From JAEVLT01 sp050496765 (GTDB lineage Bacteria > Bacillota > Bacilli > Bacillales > Cytobacillaceae), in NCBI RefSeq assembly GCF_050496765.1, contig NZ_JBNWEO010000013.1:62001-126000 (forward strand): 64,000 nucleotides of DNA, written 5' to 3'. The notes beneath the pieces were generated by a model. The model saw only the letters and a list, made by a program, of their open reading frames with translations. It was not told where the DNA came from and made no database searches. The first letter of the stretch is position 1. Each line of letters begins with the position of its first letter. Below are positions 1 through 9,017 of this stretch, piece by piece. The position numbers and the translations under genes were made by a program.

Positions 1-1960
1 CCGGATCAAGCATTCCCTTCATTGCTGCTTCAATTTCTTCAATTACTTTGTAAATGATACGGTGCAAGCGGACATCTACTTTTTCCGCTTCGGCTGCACG
101 CTTGGCATTTGCATCCGGACGAACATTAAATCCTATAACAATTGCATTTGAAGCGGCTGCAAGTGTAATATCTGATTCATTAATTGCGCCTACAGCTGTA
201 TGAATGATTTTGATGTTGACGCCTTCCACTTCAATTTTTTGCAAGGAGGCTGCAACAGCTTCAGCGGAACCTTGAACGTCTGCTTTAATGATGACATTTA
301 AATCCTTCATTTCACCTTGCTTCAATTGTTCAAACAAGTTTTCCAAGCTTACGCGGGATTTTTCACCGCGATGGGCAGCGAGCGCTTGTTGGGCGCGAGC
401 TTCACCGATTTGCCGGGCTGTTTTTTCATCATCAAAGACGACAAAGCGATCGCCCGCTTGTGGTACATCATTCAAACCGGTAATCTCGACAGGCGTTGAC
501 GGACCTGCTTCTTTCACGCGGCGTCCGACATCGTTAACCATCGCCCGCACGCGTCCATACGTATTACCGACAACAATTGGATCGCCAATTCGCAATGTTC
601 CGTTTTGCACCAGCAATGTCGCAACCGACCCGCGCCCTTTATCCAACTGGGCTTCAATTACCGTACCGACGGCGTTTCGCTTCGGATTGGCCTTGTATTC
701 TTCCACTTCGCTGACAAGTAAAATCATTTCAAGCAAATTGTCGATCCCTTCACCCGTTTTAGCTGATAGCGGAACGAAAATCGTATCTCCACCCCATGCT
801 TCCGCAACAAGCCCGTGTTCTGTCAATTCCTGCATAACACGGTCTGCGTTGGCTGCTTCTTTGTCCATTTTATTGACAGCGACAATTATTGGAACTTCCG
901 CAGCCTTTGCATGGTTGATGGCTTCAACCGTTTGCGGCATGACTCCATCGTCAGCAGCGACAACCAGAATGGTAATATCAGTGATTTTGGCACCGCGAGC
1001 ACGCATCGTCGTAAAAGCGGCATGTCCTGGTGTGTCAAGGAACGTAATCTTTTTCCCATTTTCAACAACCTGATAGGCTCCGATATGTTGGGTGATTCCA
1101 CCAGCTTCCCCTTCGGTCACTTTTGTGTTGCGAATTGAATCCAGTAAAGTCGTTTTTCCATGGTCAACGTGGCCCATGATCGTAACGACTGACGGTCTTT
1201 CAACAAGATCTTCAGGTGCATCCTCGGTGAAATAAACTTCCAAATCGGTTTCATCGATTTTGATTTCTTCTTCTACTGCAACCCCGTACTCTCCGGCAAT
1301 CAATTCAATAGCATCCTTATCCAAAGCTTGGTTGATCGTTGCCATTACACCTAGCAAGAACAACTTTTTAATAATTTCAGACGGTTCACGGTGTAGCTTC
1401 TTTGCCAGTTCTGCCACTGTTAGAGATTCACTAAACGTAATTTTTGCCGGAAGCTCTTTTTCCTTCTTTTTCGGTGGCGGCGTTTGCTGTACTGTCTGAT
1501 TAGGTTTTTTATTATTGTGCTGGTGGCGATTTTGTTGTCCAGGTTTAGCTTTAGATTTCCCTTTACTGAAAGCTTTATTTTCTTTCGACTGATATTCTTG
1601 GTCGTGTTTTTTTCCTTCTTTGTTTTTTGGTGGGACAACTTTTGGTTTTACTTTAGCCGGAATAGTCTTGTCATCGTCATCTTCGAATGCCTTTGGTGCC
1701 GTTTTCGGCTGAATTTGAGGCTTTTGCTGCGGTCTTGGCGATTTATTGCCTCCAGGGCGATGCGCACCAGACCTCTGCTGCTTTTGCTGTTGTTTTTGAT
1801 CTTTTTTTACAAAAATAGCATCAAGCTTTTCGATTACACCATCTTCAATGGTTGTCATATGATTGGAAACCTCTATATTCATATCTTTCAGCTTTGCTAT
1901 TACATCTTTACTTGAAATATTGTGTTTTTTCGCATATTCATATACACGCGTTTTGCTCAT
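1..1960 (-). CDS. infB: Translation initiation factor IF-2 (3' end cut by window edge)
   Basis: IF-2 is the GTPase that places initiator fMet-tRNA on the 30S subunit and promotes subunit joining. About 653 codons are visible and the C-terminus lies outside the window. There is an N-terminal IF2_N helix bundle (residues 1-50), a charged low-complexity linker rich in Lys, Gln, Asn and Pro (about 50-165), a second IF2_N motif (about 172-235), then the G domain: G1 GHVDHGKT at 263-270, G3 DTPGH, G4 NKMD and a G5 SAK. Domain II and the start of domain III follow. The ATG is preceded by GGGGGTGA. It is the last visible gene of the nusA operon. In B. subtilis, internal starts give shorter isoforms; I did not find decisive evidence for that here. 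Confidence 0.98.
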   Translation of the reverse strand, partial: MSKTRVYEYAKKHNISSKDVIAKLKDMNIEVSNHMTTIEDGVIEKLDAIFVKKDQKQQQKQQRSGAHRPGGNKSPRPQQKPQIQPKTAPKAFEDDDDKTIPAKVKPKVVPPKNKEGKKHDQEYQSKENKAFSKGKSKAKPGQQNRHQHNNKKPNQTVQQTPPPKKKEKELPAKITFSESLTVAELAKKLHREPSEIIKKLFLLGVMATINQALDKDAIELIAGEYGVAVEEEIKIDETDLEVYFTEDAPEDLVERPSVVTIMGHVDHGKTTLLDSIRNTKVTEGEAGGITQHIGAYQVVENGKKITFLDTPGHAAFTTMRARGAKITDITILVVAADDGVMPQTVEAINHAKAAEVPIIVAVNKMDKEAANADRVMQELTEHGLVAEAWGGDTIFVPLSAKTGEGIDNLLEMILLVSEVEEYKANPKRNAVGTVIEAQLDKGRGSVATLLVQNGTLRIGDPIVVGNTYGRVRAMVNDVGRRVKEAGPSTPVEITGLNDVPQAGDRFVVFDDEKTARQIGEARAQQALAAHRGEKSRVSLENLFEQLKQGEMKDLNVIIKADVQGSAEAVAASLQKIEVEGVNIKIIHTAVGAINESDITLAAASNAIVIGFNVRPDANAKRAAEAEKVDVRLHRIIYKVIEEIEAAMKGMLDP

Positions 1961-1979
1961 ACTTTCACCCCCGCTAGAA

Positions 1980-2282
1980 TTAATCGAGCAACGTGATCAT
2001 TTTTTTTGCAAATCCATTATCCATTATAGCTACAACAACGCGGGCTTCTTTTCCAATTGCTTGACCAAGAAGATGGCGATTTTCAACAAGTTTCAATGGA
2101 ACTTTGTATGAATTACATTTATCAGTGATTTTTTTCGCTGTATTGATCGATGCATCTTTAGAAAGTAAAACAAGTTTCGCTTTACCACTTCGAATTTCTT
2201 TCAAGGCCAGCTCCTCACCCGAAATGATTTTCCGTGCTCGATTGGCTAAACCAAGTAGTGACATCCATTTTTGTTCCTTCAT
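1980..2282 (-). CDS. ylxQ: L7Ae/L30e-family RNA-binding protein YlxQ
   Basis: This 100-residue basic protein belongs to the ribosomal L7Ae/eL30 fold family that binds kink-turn RNA. The family signature is visible: the GLANRARKIISGEE helix near the N-terminus, the VLLSKDAS strand, and the C-terminal IGKEARVVVAIMD segment. Its start codon overlaps the ylxR stop by one base (TAATG), which indicates translational coupling. It sits between ylxR and infB exactly as in B. subtilis. Its cellular role is not settled from sequence; a k-turn-related RNA function is inferred from the family. Confidence 0.93.
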   Translation of the reverse strand: MKEQKWMSLLGLANRARKIISGEELALKEIRSGKAKLVLLSKDASINTAKKITDKCNSYKVPLKLVENRHLLGQAIGKEARVVVAIMDNGFAKKMITLLD

Positions 2283-2563
2283 TAGGATAGTCGGTTCTCC
2301 TTCTCGATTAGCTCTACCAGCTCATCATATAACTTGTCATCGATCGGAACTTGTAAATGATTCGCTAAAATATTTTTTTTCTTGGCTAATTCAACTGCTT
2401 CCTTCTCTTTCGAAAGGTATGCCCCCCTGCCGGATTTTTTTCCAGTCAGATCGATTGAGACTTCCCCTTCCTTGGAACGAACGATGCGAACGAGTTCTTT
2501 TTTCGGTTTCATTTCACCGGTTGCCACACATTTGCGCATTGGAACTTTTCTTCGAGTGTTCAC
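2282..2563 (-). CDS. rnpM: RNase P modulator RnpM (YlxR, DUF448)
   Basis: This small basic protein of the YlxR/DUF448 family (93 aa) carries the family core PMRKCVATGEMKPKKELVR followed by GRGAYLS. B. subtilis YlxR was renamed RnpM because it binds RNase P RNA and modulates its activity; that role is transferred by homology. I chose the GTG at 2563. An AAGGGGG Shine-Dalgarno lies seven to eight bases before it, and the product MNTRRKVPMRK aligns with the B. subtilis N-terminus. The ATG two codons upstream would sit on top of the Shine-Dalgarno. It is coupled to nusA upstream and ylxQ downstream. Confidence 0.93.
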   Translation of the reverse strand: MNTRRKVPMRKCVATGEMKPKKELVRIVRSKEGEVSIDLTGKKSGRGAYLSKEKEAVELAKKKNILANHLQVPIDDKLYDELVELIEKENRLS

Positions 2564-2581
2564 GATCATTCCCCCTTACGG

Positions 2582-3706
2582 TTATTCCACTTCATCTTCT
2601 GTATCATCAAAGCCGAAATCGGTATCGTCTTCAAAGAGTTTGATGGTCTCTTCTCTTGGATAGATTCCTAATTCGCGTGCTTCTGTTTCCGATTTAATGT
2701 CGATTTTCCAACCGGTTAATTTCGCCGCTAGCCGGGCATTTTGGCCACGTTTTCCAATTGCCAGGGATAGCTGGTAGTCAGGCACGATCACCGTTGTAGC
2801 TTTTTCAGCTTCATTGACGATCACATCCAATACTTTCGATGGGCTAAGCGAGTTAGCTACAAATACGACTGGATCATCGGACCATTTTACGATATCGATC
2901 TTTTCCCCTTTTAGTTCATTAACAATCGCCTGTACCCTTGAGCCTTTTGGGCCTACACATGAACCGACTGGATCCACTTCCGGATTATCGGAATGAACGG
3001 AAATCTTTGAACGGTCGCCAGCTTCACGTGCCACTGATTTAATTTCTACTGTACCATCATATATTTCAGGAACTTCGATCTCAAATAAGCGTTTTAATAG
3101 CCCAGGATGTGTTCTTGAAACAAAAATTTGCGGACCTTTTGTTGTTTTTTCAACCTTTGTTATAAACACCTTAATGCGATCGTGCGGCTGATAGCGTTCG
3201 TTCGGCATTTGCTCATTGACCGGGAGAATTGCCTCAATTTTTCCTAGACTGACATATATAAATTTGGAATCAATTCGCTGAACGATTCCTGTCATAATAT
3301 CTTCTTCACGGTCAATAAATTCGGAATAAATAATCCCTCTTTCTGCTTCTCTTACACGTTGGGTGACAACTTGTTTAGCAGTTTGAGCCGCAATTCGGCC
3401 AAAATTCTTTGGCGTGACTTCAAGTTCAACAACATCTTCTACTTGATAATTCGGATTAATAGTTCTTGCTTCCTCTAGTGAAATTTCCAATCGTGGATCA
3501 AAAACTTGATCGACAACTTCTTTTCTGGCAAAAACACGCATCGAGCCTGTTTGCAGATTAAGATCAATTCGCACATTTTGTGCTTGGTTAAAATTACGGC
3601 GATATGCCGACACAAGTGCTGCTTCAATTGCTTCAATTAAAACATCTCTGGAAATACCTTTTTCTTTTTCCAGCAATGTAAGAGCATCTAATAATTCGCT
3701 GCTCAT
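2582..3706 (-). CDS. nusA: Transcription termination/antitermination factor NusA
   Basis: NusA binds RNA polymerase and nascent RNA and modulates pausing, intrinsic termination and antitermination. The 374-residue protein has the N-terminal RNAP-binding domain (1-125), an S1 domain (about 135-200, DIMTGIVQRID onward), KH1 (GSCVGPKGSRVQAI, about 245-275) and KH2 (LAIGKRGQNARLAAKLTG, about 315-345). It ends in a short acidic tail and lacks the enterobacterial AR repeats, as is normal for Bacillus. AAGGGGGAT precedes the ATG. It is the second gene of the rimP-nusA-rnpM-ylxQ-infB operon; about 100 bp separate it from rimP. Confidence 0.98.
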   Translation of the reverse strand: MSSELLDALTLLEKEKGISRDVLIEAIEAALVSAYRRNFNQAQNVRIDLNLQTGSMRVFARKEVVDQVFDPRLEISLEEARTINPNYQVEDVVELEVTPKNFGRIAAQTAKQVVTQRVREAERGIIYSEFIDREEDIMTGIVQRIDSKFIYVSLGKIEAILPVNEQMPNERYQPHDRIKVFITKVEKTTKGPQIFVSRTHPGLLKRLFEIEVPEIYDGTVEIKSVAREAGDRSKISVHSDNPEVDPVGSCVGPKGSRVQAIVNELKGEKIDIVKWSDDPVVFVANSLSPSKVLDVIVNEAEKATTVIVPDYQLSLAIGKRGQNARLAAKLTGWKIDIKSETEARELGIYPREETIKLFEDDTDFGFDDTEDEVE

Positions 3707-3811
3707 GGATTGTATCCCCCTTCATTTCTTATTCAATTTTCCAGGTATGACTTAAGTTGCTGTTTATTTCAACTTTACTTAACAGACATTAAAAAGGATT
3801 AGTACATTCCT

Positions 3812-4282
3812 TTAGGAAAAGCTGATTGCCAACCGGGCGCTGGCAACTTTCTCATACGGAATTTCAACTGTTTTCTTTCTTGTTTTGATCTTTACTTCAA
3901 GCGATACCGTAGCTCCGTCAAACGTTAGCAATTTGCCTTCAAAAACTTTTTCACCATCGATCGGTTCGTATGTTTTCACAAGGATTTGCTTGCCTATGGC
4001 CTTTTCATAGTCGTTCGCCTTTTTCAATGGCCGTTCAGCCCCTGGGGAGGACACTTCAAGAAAATAGTTGTGCGGAATCGGGTCGAGTTCATCCAATTTT
4101 TCACTGAGTTTTTCGCTAACTAAACCGCACTCTTCAATGTCAACACCGGTATCTTTATCGATATAAACGCGAAGAAACCAGTTCTTGCCTTCTTTTACGT
4201 ATTCGACTTCCACCAATTCAAGATCAAGTTCCGTGACAATCGGTTTCGTCAGTTCTTCGACGATTTCCGTTACTTTGCTCAT
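3812..4282 (-). CDS. rimP: Ribosome maturation factor RimP (YlxS)
   Basis: RimP assists late 30S subunit assembly. The 156-residue product has the two-domain RimP fold with conserved stretches LELVEVEYVKEG, GVDIEECGLVSE and NYFLEVSSPGAERPL. The frame extends upstream to a GTG, but that GTG lies on the AAAGGAGG Shine-Dalgarno itself. The ATG at 4282 is nine bases downstream of it and gives a protein of the same length as B. subtilis YlxS. It is the first gene of the nusA operon. I found no convincing sigma-A promoter between it and the polC terminator. Confidence 0.97.
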   Translation of the reverse strand: MSKVTEIVEELTKPIVTELDLELVEVEYVKEGKNWFLRVYIDKDTGVDIEECGLVSEKLSEKLDELDPIPHNYFLEVSSPGAERPLKKANDYEKAIGKQILVKTYEPIDGEKVFEGKLLTFDGATVSLEVKIKTRKKTVEIPYEKVASARLAISFS

Positions 4283-4349
4283 GCTCCATAACCTCCTTTT
4301 CACGAATTTATCCGTGTTAACATAGGACGTTTTTTAGAAATAAGTGCAC

Positions 4350-4380
4350 ACAATACGAAAGAGTGGGTTTCCCCACTCTT
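4350..4380 (-). terminator. Possible intrinsic terminator after polC
   Basis: On the minus strand, AAGAGTGGG and CCCACTCTT form a 9-bp perfect stem closed by a GAAA tetraloop. The tract that follows (TTTCGTATTG) is only partly T-rich, so some read-through into rimP is plausible. It lies about 90 bases after the polC stop. Confidence 0.5.
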
Positions 4381-4469
4381 GAATACGAGAGTATTTCTTA
4401 GTATTTCCAATAAAACTATACCATAACCATACTATAGATGCAAATGAAATGCGGTCTGGCACTGATGAA

Positions 4470-7400
4470 CTAGAAGAGCGAAAGCTGGTTTTGTTCTGGT
4501 AAGTCTGCCAAACAGCCTTGTTTATCTAAGTATTCGAGTATCGTTTTGGACACTTTCCCTCGCTGCTGCAAATCTTCTTTTGATAAAAACTCGCCATCTT
4601 TGCGGGCATTCACAATATTAATTGCTGCGTTGGTTCCAAGCCCTGGAATGGCATTAAAAGGCGGTATTAAAGTGTTCCCATCAATAATAAATTCGGATGA
4701 AGCCGATTTATATAAATTTATTTTCTGGAACGAATAGCCCCGCTCCGTCATTTCAAGCGCAAGTTCCAGAACCGTTAATAAACTCTTTTCCTTGTTAGAG
4801 GCGTCCAAGCCCTTTGCATTGATTTCTTCAATTTTCGCTCGAATTGCTGCAGAACCGTTCGCCATTGCTTCAACATCAAAATCTTCAGCACGAACAGTGA
4901 AATAGGCTGCATAATAAAGCAATGGGTGATGCACCTTAAAATAAGCAATGCGAACAGCCATCAGCACATACGCAGCAGCGTGCGCCTTAGGAAACATATA
5001 TTTTATTTTTTTGCAGGAATCGATGTACCATTCTGGTACTTCATTTTTGCGCATTTCTGCTTCCATTTCTTCTGTTAAGCCTTTTCCTTTACGGACTGAT
5101 TCCATGATTTTAAAAGCAAATGAGGGTTCAAGTCCCTGATAAATCAAATAAACCATAATATCGTCACGGCAGCCGATCACTTCACTTAGCGTACAGATTT
5201 GGTTTTGGATGAGTTCCTGAGCGTTGCCAAGCCATACGTCAGTACCGTGCGAAAGACCTGAAATCTGCACCAATTCCGAGAAAGTTGTCGGCCTTGTGTC
5301 CTCAAGCATTTGCCGGACAAACCGTGTTCCAAATTCTGGGATACCCAGTGTACCCGTTTTGCACATAATTTGCTCTTCGGTGACCCCAAGCGATTCTGTT
5401 GCACTAAAAATTTTCATTACTTCCGGGTCATCGGTCGGAATGGTTTTTGGGTCCATTCCGCTTAAATCCTGCAGCATTCGAATCACGGTTGGATCATCGT
5501 GCCCGAGAATATCAAGCTTTAAAACGTTGTCATGGATCGAATGGAAGTCAAAATGCGTTGTCCGCCATTCAGAATTTCGATCATCAGCTGGATATTGGAT
5601 TGGTGAAAAATCATAAATATCCATATAATCCGGGACAACAATAATTCCTCCTGGATGCTGCCCTGTCGTTCTTTTTACCCCCGTACAGCCGGAGGCAAGG
5701 CGGTCAATTTCTGCTCCGCGCAAATGCAAATTGTGATCCTGCTGGTAAGCTTTTACATACCCATAGGCAGTCTTGTCGGCAACAGTGCCAATCGTCCCGG
5801 CACGGTAAACATACTCCTCACCAAACAATACCTTTGTATAGTTATGCGCCCTCGGCTGATATTCCCCGGAAAAATTCAAATCAATGTCAGGTACCTTGTC
5901 TCCCTTGAAGCCAAGGAAGGTTTCAAATGGAATATCGTGGCCGTCTTTGCGGTATTTTTCACCGCAGACCGGGCAATTTTTGTCTGGAAGGTCAAAGCCG
6001 GAACCCACAGACCCATCATTAAAAAATTCGGAATGCTTGCAAGCCGGGCAAACATAATGCGGCGGAAGCGGATTTACCTCCGTTATTTCGGTCATTGTCG
6101 CAACAAGCGAAGAACCAACCGATCCCCTTGAGCCGACGAGATAGCCGTCATCAAGAGATTTCTTCACCAATTTATGAGCAATTAAGTAGATTACCGCAAA
6201 TCCGTGGCCGATAATACTCTTTAATTCTTTTTCAAGCCGGGCTTCAACAATTTCCGGAAGCGGGTCACCATAGATTTTATGGGCCATTGCATAGCTCATT
6301 TGCCGCATTTCATCCTCAGCGCCCTCGATTCTTGGCGTATACAAATCATCTTTAATCGGCTTGATAAAATCAACCATATCTGCAACTTTATTCGTATTTG
6401 TCACAACGATTTCCTTTGCTTTTTCAGCACCTAAAAACTGAAATTCTGCAAGCATTTCATTCGTTGTCCGAAAATGAACGTCCGGGAGTTGGTGGCGGTT
6501 TAGCGGATTCGCTCCTCCTTGCGAATGAACAAGAATTTTTCGGTAGATTTTATCCGTTTCATTTAAATAGTGAACATTGCCGGTAGCGACAACTGGGATA
6601 CCCAGTTTGTCACCGAGCTTCACAATATTGCCGATGATTTCTTCCAACGCCTTTTCATCGCGAATCAATTCCATTTCAATCAGTGGCGCGTACACAGGCT
6701 TCGGCATCACTTCAAGATAATCGTAAAAACCGGCAAAGGCCTCCACTTCTTCAGGAGATTTCTGCATCATTCCTTCAAAAACTTCCCCTTTATCACAACC
6801 TGAGCCAACAATGATGCCTTCCCGATATTTTTGCAAAACGGATCTCGGAATTCTTGGTACGCGGTAAAAATATTCAATATGGGCAATGGAAACTAGCTTA
6901 AACAAATTTTTTAAACCGACTTCATTTTGGGCGAGCAATGTACAATGGTATGGTCTTGCCCGCTGATATGCTGTTCCTTCGCCTGTATGGCTGTTCAATT
7001 CGTCATGATAACGAATCCCTTTTTCCTCAGCGTCTTTCAACATTTTTATCAGCAAAAAGCCTGTTGCTTCTGCATCGTAAATCGCCCGGTGATGCTGGGT
7101 TAATTCAATATCAAATTTTTTCGCAAGCGTATTTAAGCGGTGGTTCTTCATTTCCGGATAAAGAAAGCGGCCGAGCTCAAGTGTATCGATTACAGGATTT
7201 TTCGCCTTTCCTAAACCGATTTTTTGGTAGCCGACATTTAAGAAGCCCATATCAAAAGATGCGTTATGGGCAACGAGAACGGCATCTTCTGTCCACTTGT
7301 AAAATCGCTCTAGTACCTCGGCAACTTCCGGAGCCGTTTGTACCATCTCATCGGTGATTCCGGTTAAATTAATGGTTGTTGCGGAAAGGCGATGGTGTGG

Positions 7401-8792
7401 GTTTGCAAATGATTCAAACCGGTCAATTATTTCCCCGCCGCGGATCTTTACCGCCGCAAGTTCAATAATTGTATTATAAACAGCGGAAAGTCCTGTTGTT
7501 TCCACGTCAAAAACGACATACGTATCATCGGCGAGCAGACGATGCGCTTCATTGTAGGCGATTGGAACGCCGTCATCAACAAGGTTTGCCTCCACGCCAT
7601 ACAAAATTTTGATGTCGTTCTTTTTCCCTTCACTGTATGCTTCCGGGAATGATTGGGCAACGGCGTGGTCCGTAATCGCGATTGCCTTGTGTCCCCATTT
7701 TTTCGCTTGTGCCACCAACTGTTTCACCGGTGTCACTGCATCCATTTGGCTCATTGGGGTATGAAGATGAAGCTCAACCCGCTTTTCATTCTCCGGCGCT
7801 GTATCCTTTCGTTCAACCGGTCTTACCTCATTGATATCGTTCGCGATCATTATTAAATCGCGGACAAAGGTGTCATTTTGGATGCTTCCTCTTGCTTTCA
7901 CCCACATGCCTTTTTTCACACGCTGGAAACTTGCGGCGTCTTCTTTGTCGCGGGAAAACATTTTTACAATGATTGAGCTTGTGTAATCGGTCATTTTAAA
8001 GGTCAGCAAGCTTCGTCCGCTGCGAAGCTCTTTCATTTCAGCGTCAAAAATGTAACCCTGTATCGCAATCCTTCTTTCTTCATCAACAATATCGATCAGA
8101 CTGCGAATCTCCGTATCTTCTTTAATCGTAAGTCCGATTGAGAGCGGACCTTCAGCTGCTGCTCCGACATCTTCTTTCTCTGCTTCTTTCTTTTGCATTT
8201 CAATCATTGCCATAAATCCGCGTTCTTGGTCTTCCTTCCGTTTTGCTTGCAGGAATTTTTCATACTCTTCATTTTTTTCATCTTGTTTGATTTCAGTCTC
8301 AATGGCCAGTGCCGGAAAACCAACATCCTGATAAATTGCAGCAATTACGTTTCCGTATTTTCGCTTAAGTGCCAATCCTTCGGCATCATTGCGAACCCGA
8401 ATCAACAGCTTGTTGCCATTGACGGTTGGAAGCTGTTCATTTAACAGTTTTAAAAGCGGGGGTGCAATGCCATCAATTTGCTGAATACAGCTATTCCAGT
8501 ATTCCAGCACGATTTCCGGAGTAATCGTCTGGTCTGCAACACGAATCTCATAAGATATCACAGCAATGTGCGAGAACGTTTTTTCAAGCTGCGAAACAAA
8601 ATGTGCATATACTTGATAGGGCAAGATTCTCTCAAATGTAAAGCGAAAATGCCATTTTGCTTCATTCTTGGCGACTTGGACATGATCCATTTCAGCATTT
8701 TGAAAAAAGCCAACAACAGCATTTTCTGTTACCTTGATATGTTGAAGCAAAATTCGGAACAGCTCTCTTTTCTGTGAGGCATCATCAACCAT
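4470..8792 (-). CDS. polC: DNA polymerase III alpha subunit, Gram-positive PolC type
   Basis: PolC is the main replicative polymerase of low-GC Gram-positives and carries its own 3'-5' proofreading exonuclease. The 1440-residue length is typical (B. subtilis 1437). In order: N-terminal domain, OB-fold (about 230-320), PHP domain with HLH at 342-344, DEDD exonuclease inserted in the PHP domain with FDVETTGL (Asp429, Glu431), a four-cysteine zinc motif (CPAC...CPVC, about 910-945), and the polymerase site PDIDLNFSGE (Asp969, Asp971). A beta-clamp-binding type C-terminus ends in QNQLSLF. GGGAGGAG precedes the ATG. A predicted leader with a structured repeat lies upstream (see 8828-8917). No missing key residue was noted. 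Confidence 0.99.
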   Translation of the reverse strand: MVDDASQKRELFRILLQHIKVTENAVVGFFQNAEMDHVQVAKNEAKWHFRFTFERILPYQVYAHFVSQLEKTFSHIAVISYEIRVADQTITPEIVLEYWNSCIQQIDGIAPPLLKLLNEQLPTVNGNKLLIRVRNDAEGLALKRKYGNVIAAIYQDVGFPALAIETEIKQDEKNEEYEKFLQAKRKEDQERGFMAMIEMQKKEAEKEDVGAAAEGPLSIGLTIKEDTEIRSLIDIVDEERRIAIQGYIFDAEMKELRSGRSLLTFKMTDYTSSIIVKMFSRDKEDAASFQRVKKGMWVKARGSIQNDTFVRDLIMIANDINEVRPVERKDTAPENEKRVELHLHTPMSQMDAVTPVKQLVAQAKKWGHKAIAITDHAVAQSFPEAYSEGKKNDIKILYGVEANLVDDGVPIAYNEAHRLLADDTYVVFDVETTGLSAVYNTIIELAAVKIRGGEIIDRFESFANPHHRLSATTINLTGITDEMVQTAPEVAEVLERFYKWTEDAVLVAHNASFDMGFLNVGYQKIGLGKAKNPVIDTLELGRFLYPEMKNHRLNTLAKKFDIELTQHHRAIYDAEATGFLLIKMLKDAEEKGIRYHDELNSHTGEGTAYQRARPYHCTLLAQNEVGLKNLFKLVSIAHIEYFYRVPRIPRSVLQKYREGIIVGSGCDKGEVFEGMMQKSPEEVEAFAGFYDYLEVMPKPVYAPLIEMELIRDEKALEEIIGNIVKLGDKLGIPVVATGNVHYLNETDKIYRKILVHSQGGANPLNRHQLPDVHFRTTNEMLAEFQFLGAEKAKEIVVTNTNKVADMVDFIKPIKDDLYTPRIEGAEDEMRQMSYAMAHKIYGDPLPEIVEARLEKELKSIIGHGFAVIYLIAHKLVKKSLDDGYLVGSRGSVGSSLVATMTEITEVNPLPPHYVCPACKHSEFFNDGSVGSGFDLPDKNCPVCGEKYRKDGHDIPFETFLGFKGDKVPDIDLNFSGEYQPRAHNYTKVLFGEEYVYRAGTIGTVADKTAYGYVKAYQQDHNLHLRGAEIDRLASGCTGVKRTTGQHPGGIIVVPDYMDIYDFSPIQYPADDRNSEWRTTHFDFHSIHDNVLKLDILGHDDPTVIRMLQDLSGMDPKTIPTDDPEVMKIFSATESLGVTEEQIMCKTGTLGIPEFGTRFVRQMLEDTRPTTFSELVQISGLSHGTDVWLGNAQELIQNQICTLSEVIGCRDDIMVYLIYQGLEPSFAFKIMESVRKGKGLTEEMEAEMRKNEVPEWYIDSCKKIKYMFPKAHAAAYVLMAVRIAYFKVHHPLLYYAAYFTVRAEDFDVEAMANGSAAIRAKIEEINAKGLDASNKEKSLLTVLELALEMTERGYSFQKINLYKSASSEFIIDGNTLIPPFNAIPGLGTNAAINIVNARKDGEFLSKEDLQQRGKVSKTILEYLDKQGCLADLPEQNQLSLF

Positions 8793-8827
8793 AATTCTCC
8801 TCCCATCTTTCGAATTTGCTTTTGTTC

Positions 8828-8917
8828 GCTAATCAGAATTTATATCTATAAACTTTTAACGCATAAGGACTACTACGCCTCTTGAACCGCAAAAGGCTCC
8901 CCAATCAGCGAGTTTTC
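8828..8917 (-). repeat. Structured intergenic repeat, copy A (polC leader)
   Basis: This is one of four copies of a noncoding element, here read on the minus strand from GAAAACTCGC to TTCTGATTAGC (90 bp). It matches copies C (46659) and D (52228) along its length. Shared blocks are the GAAAACTCG start, AGAGGCGTAGT, TTATGCGTT and ATATAAATTCTGATTAGC. Its first and last hairpins are weakened by mismatches. It lies downstream of a predicted extended -10 promoter (8931) and before the polC ribosome-binding site, so it would be part of the polC 5' leader. Confidence 0.85.
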
Positions 8918-8930
8918 TTTACAAAAATCA

Positions 8931-8939
8931 ATTATACCA
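8931..8939 (-). promoter_or_regulatory. Extended -10 promoter for polC
   Basis: The minus strand reads TGGTATAAT, a perfect -10 box with the TGn extension; no good -35 box is present at 17 bp. Transcription would begin close to the start of repeat copy A and give polC a leader of about 130 nt. Assigned by inspection only. Confidence 0.6.
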
Positions 8940-8982
8940 CAGGAATTTGTCAGTTTCGTGTTGGTTCGACAAGTTCTGCATA

Positions 8983-9013
8983 GAAAAATAAGGTACCGGA
9001 AAACCGGTACCTT
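8983..9013 (-). terminator. Intrinsic terminator after proS
   Basis: The minus strand has a 10-bp perfect stem AAGGTACCGG / CCGGTACCTT with a TTTT loop, followed by ATTTTTC. It begins just past the proS stop codon and separates proS from the polC promoter. Confidence 0.87.
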
Positions 9014-9017
9014 CTTT

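Noticed and set aside
288..1073. 261-codon plus-strand open frame opposite infB
   Set aside because: It is antisense to the conserved G domain of IF-2, shows no recognisable protein features and has no ribosome-binding site. Other long plus-strand frames opposite polC, sigD and hslU were rejected likewise.
4283..4358. Promoter for rimP-nusA-infB operon
   Set aside because: The only -10-like boxes (TATGTT) lack a -35 at acceptable spacing, so no promoter is called although one may exist.
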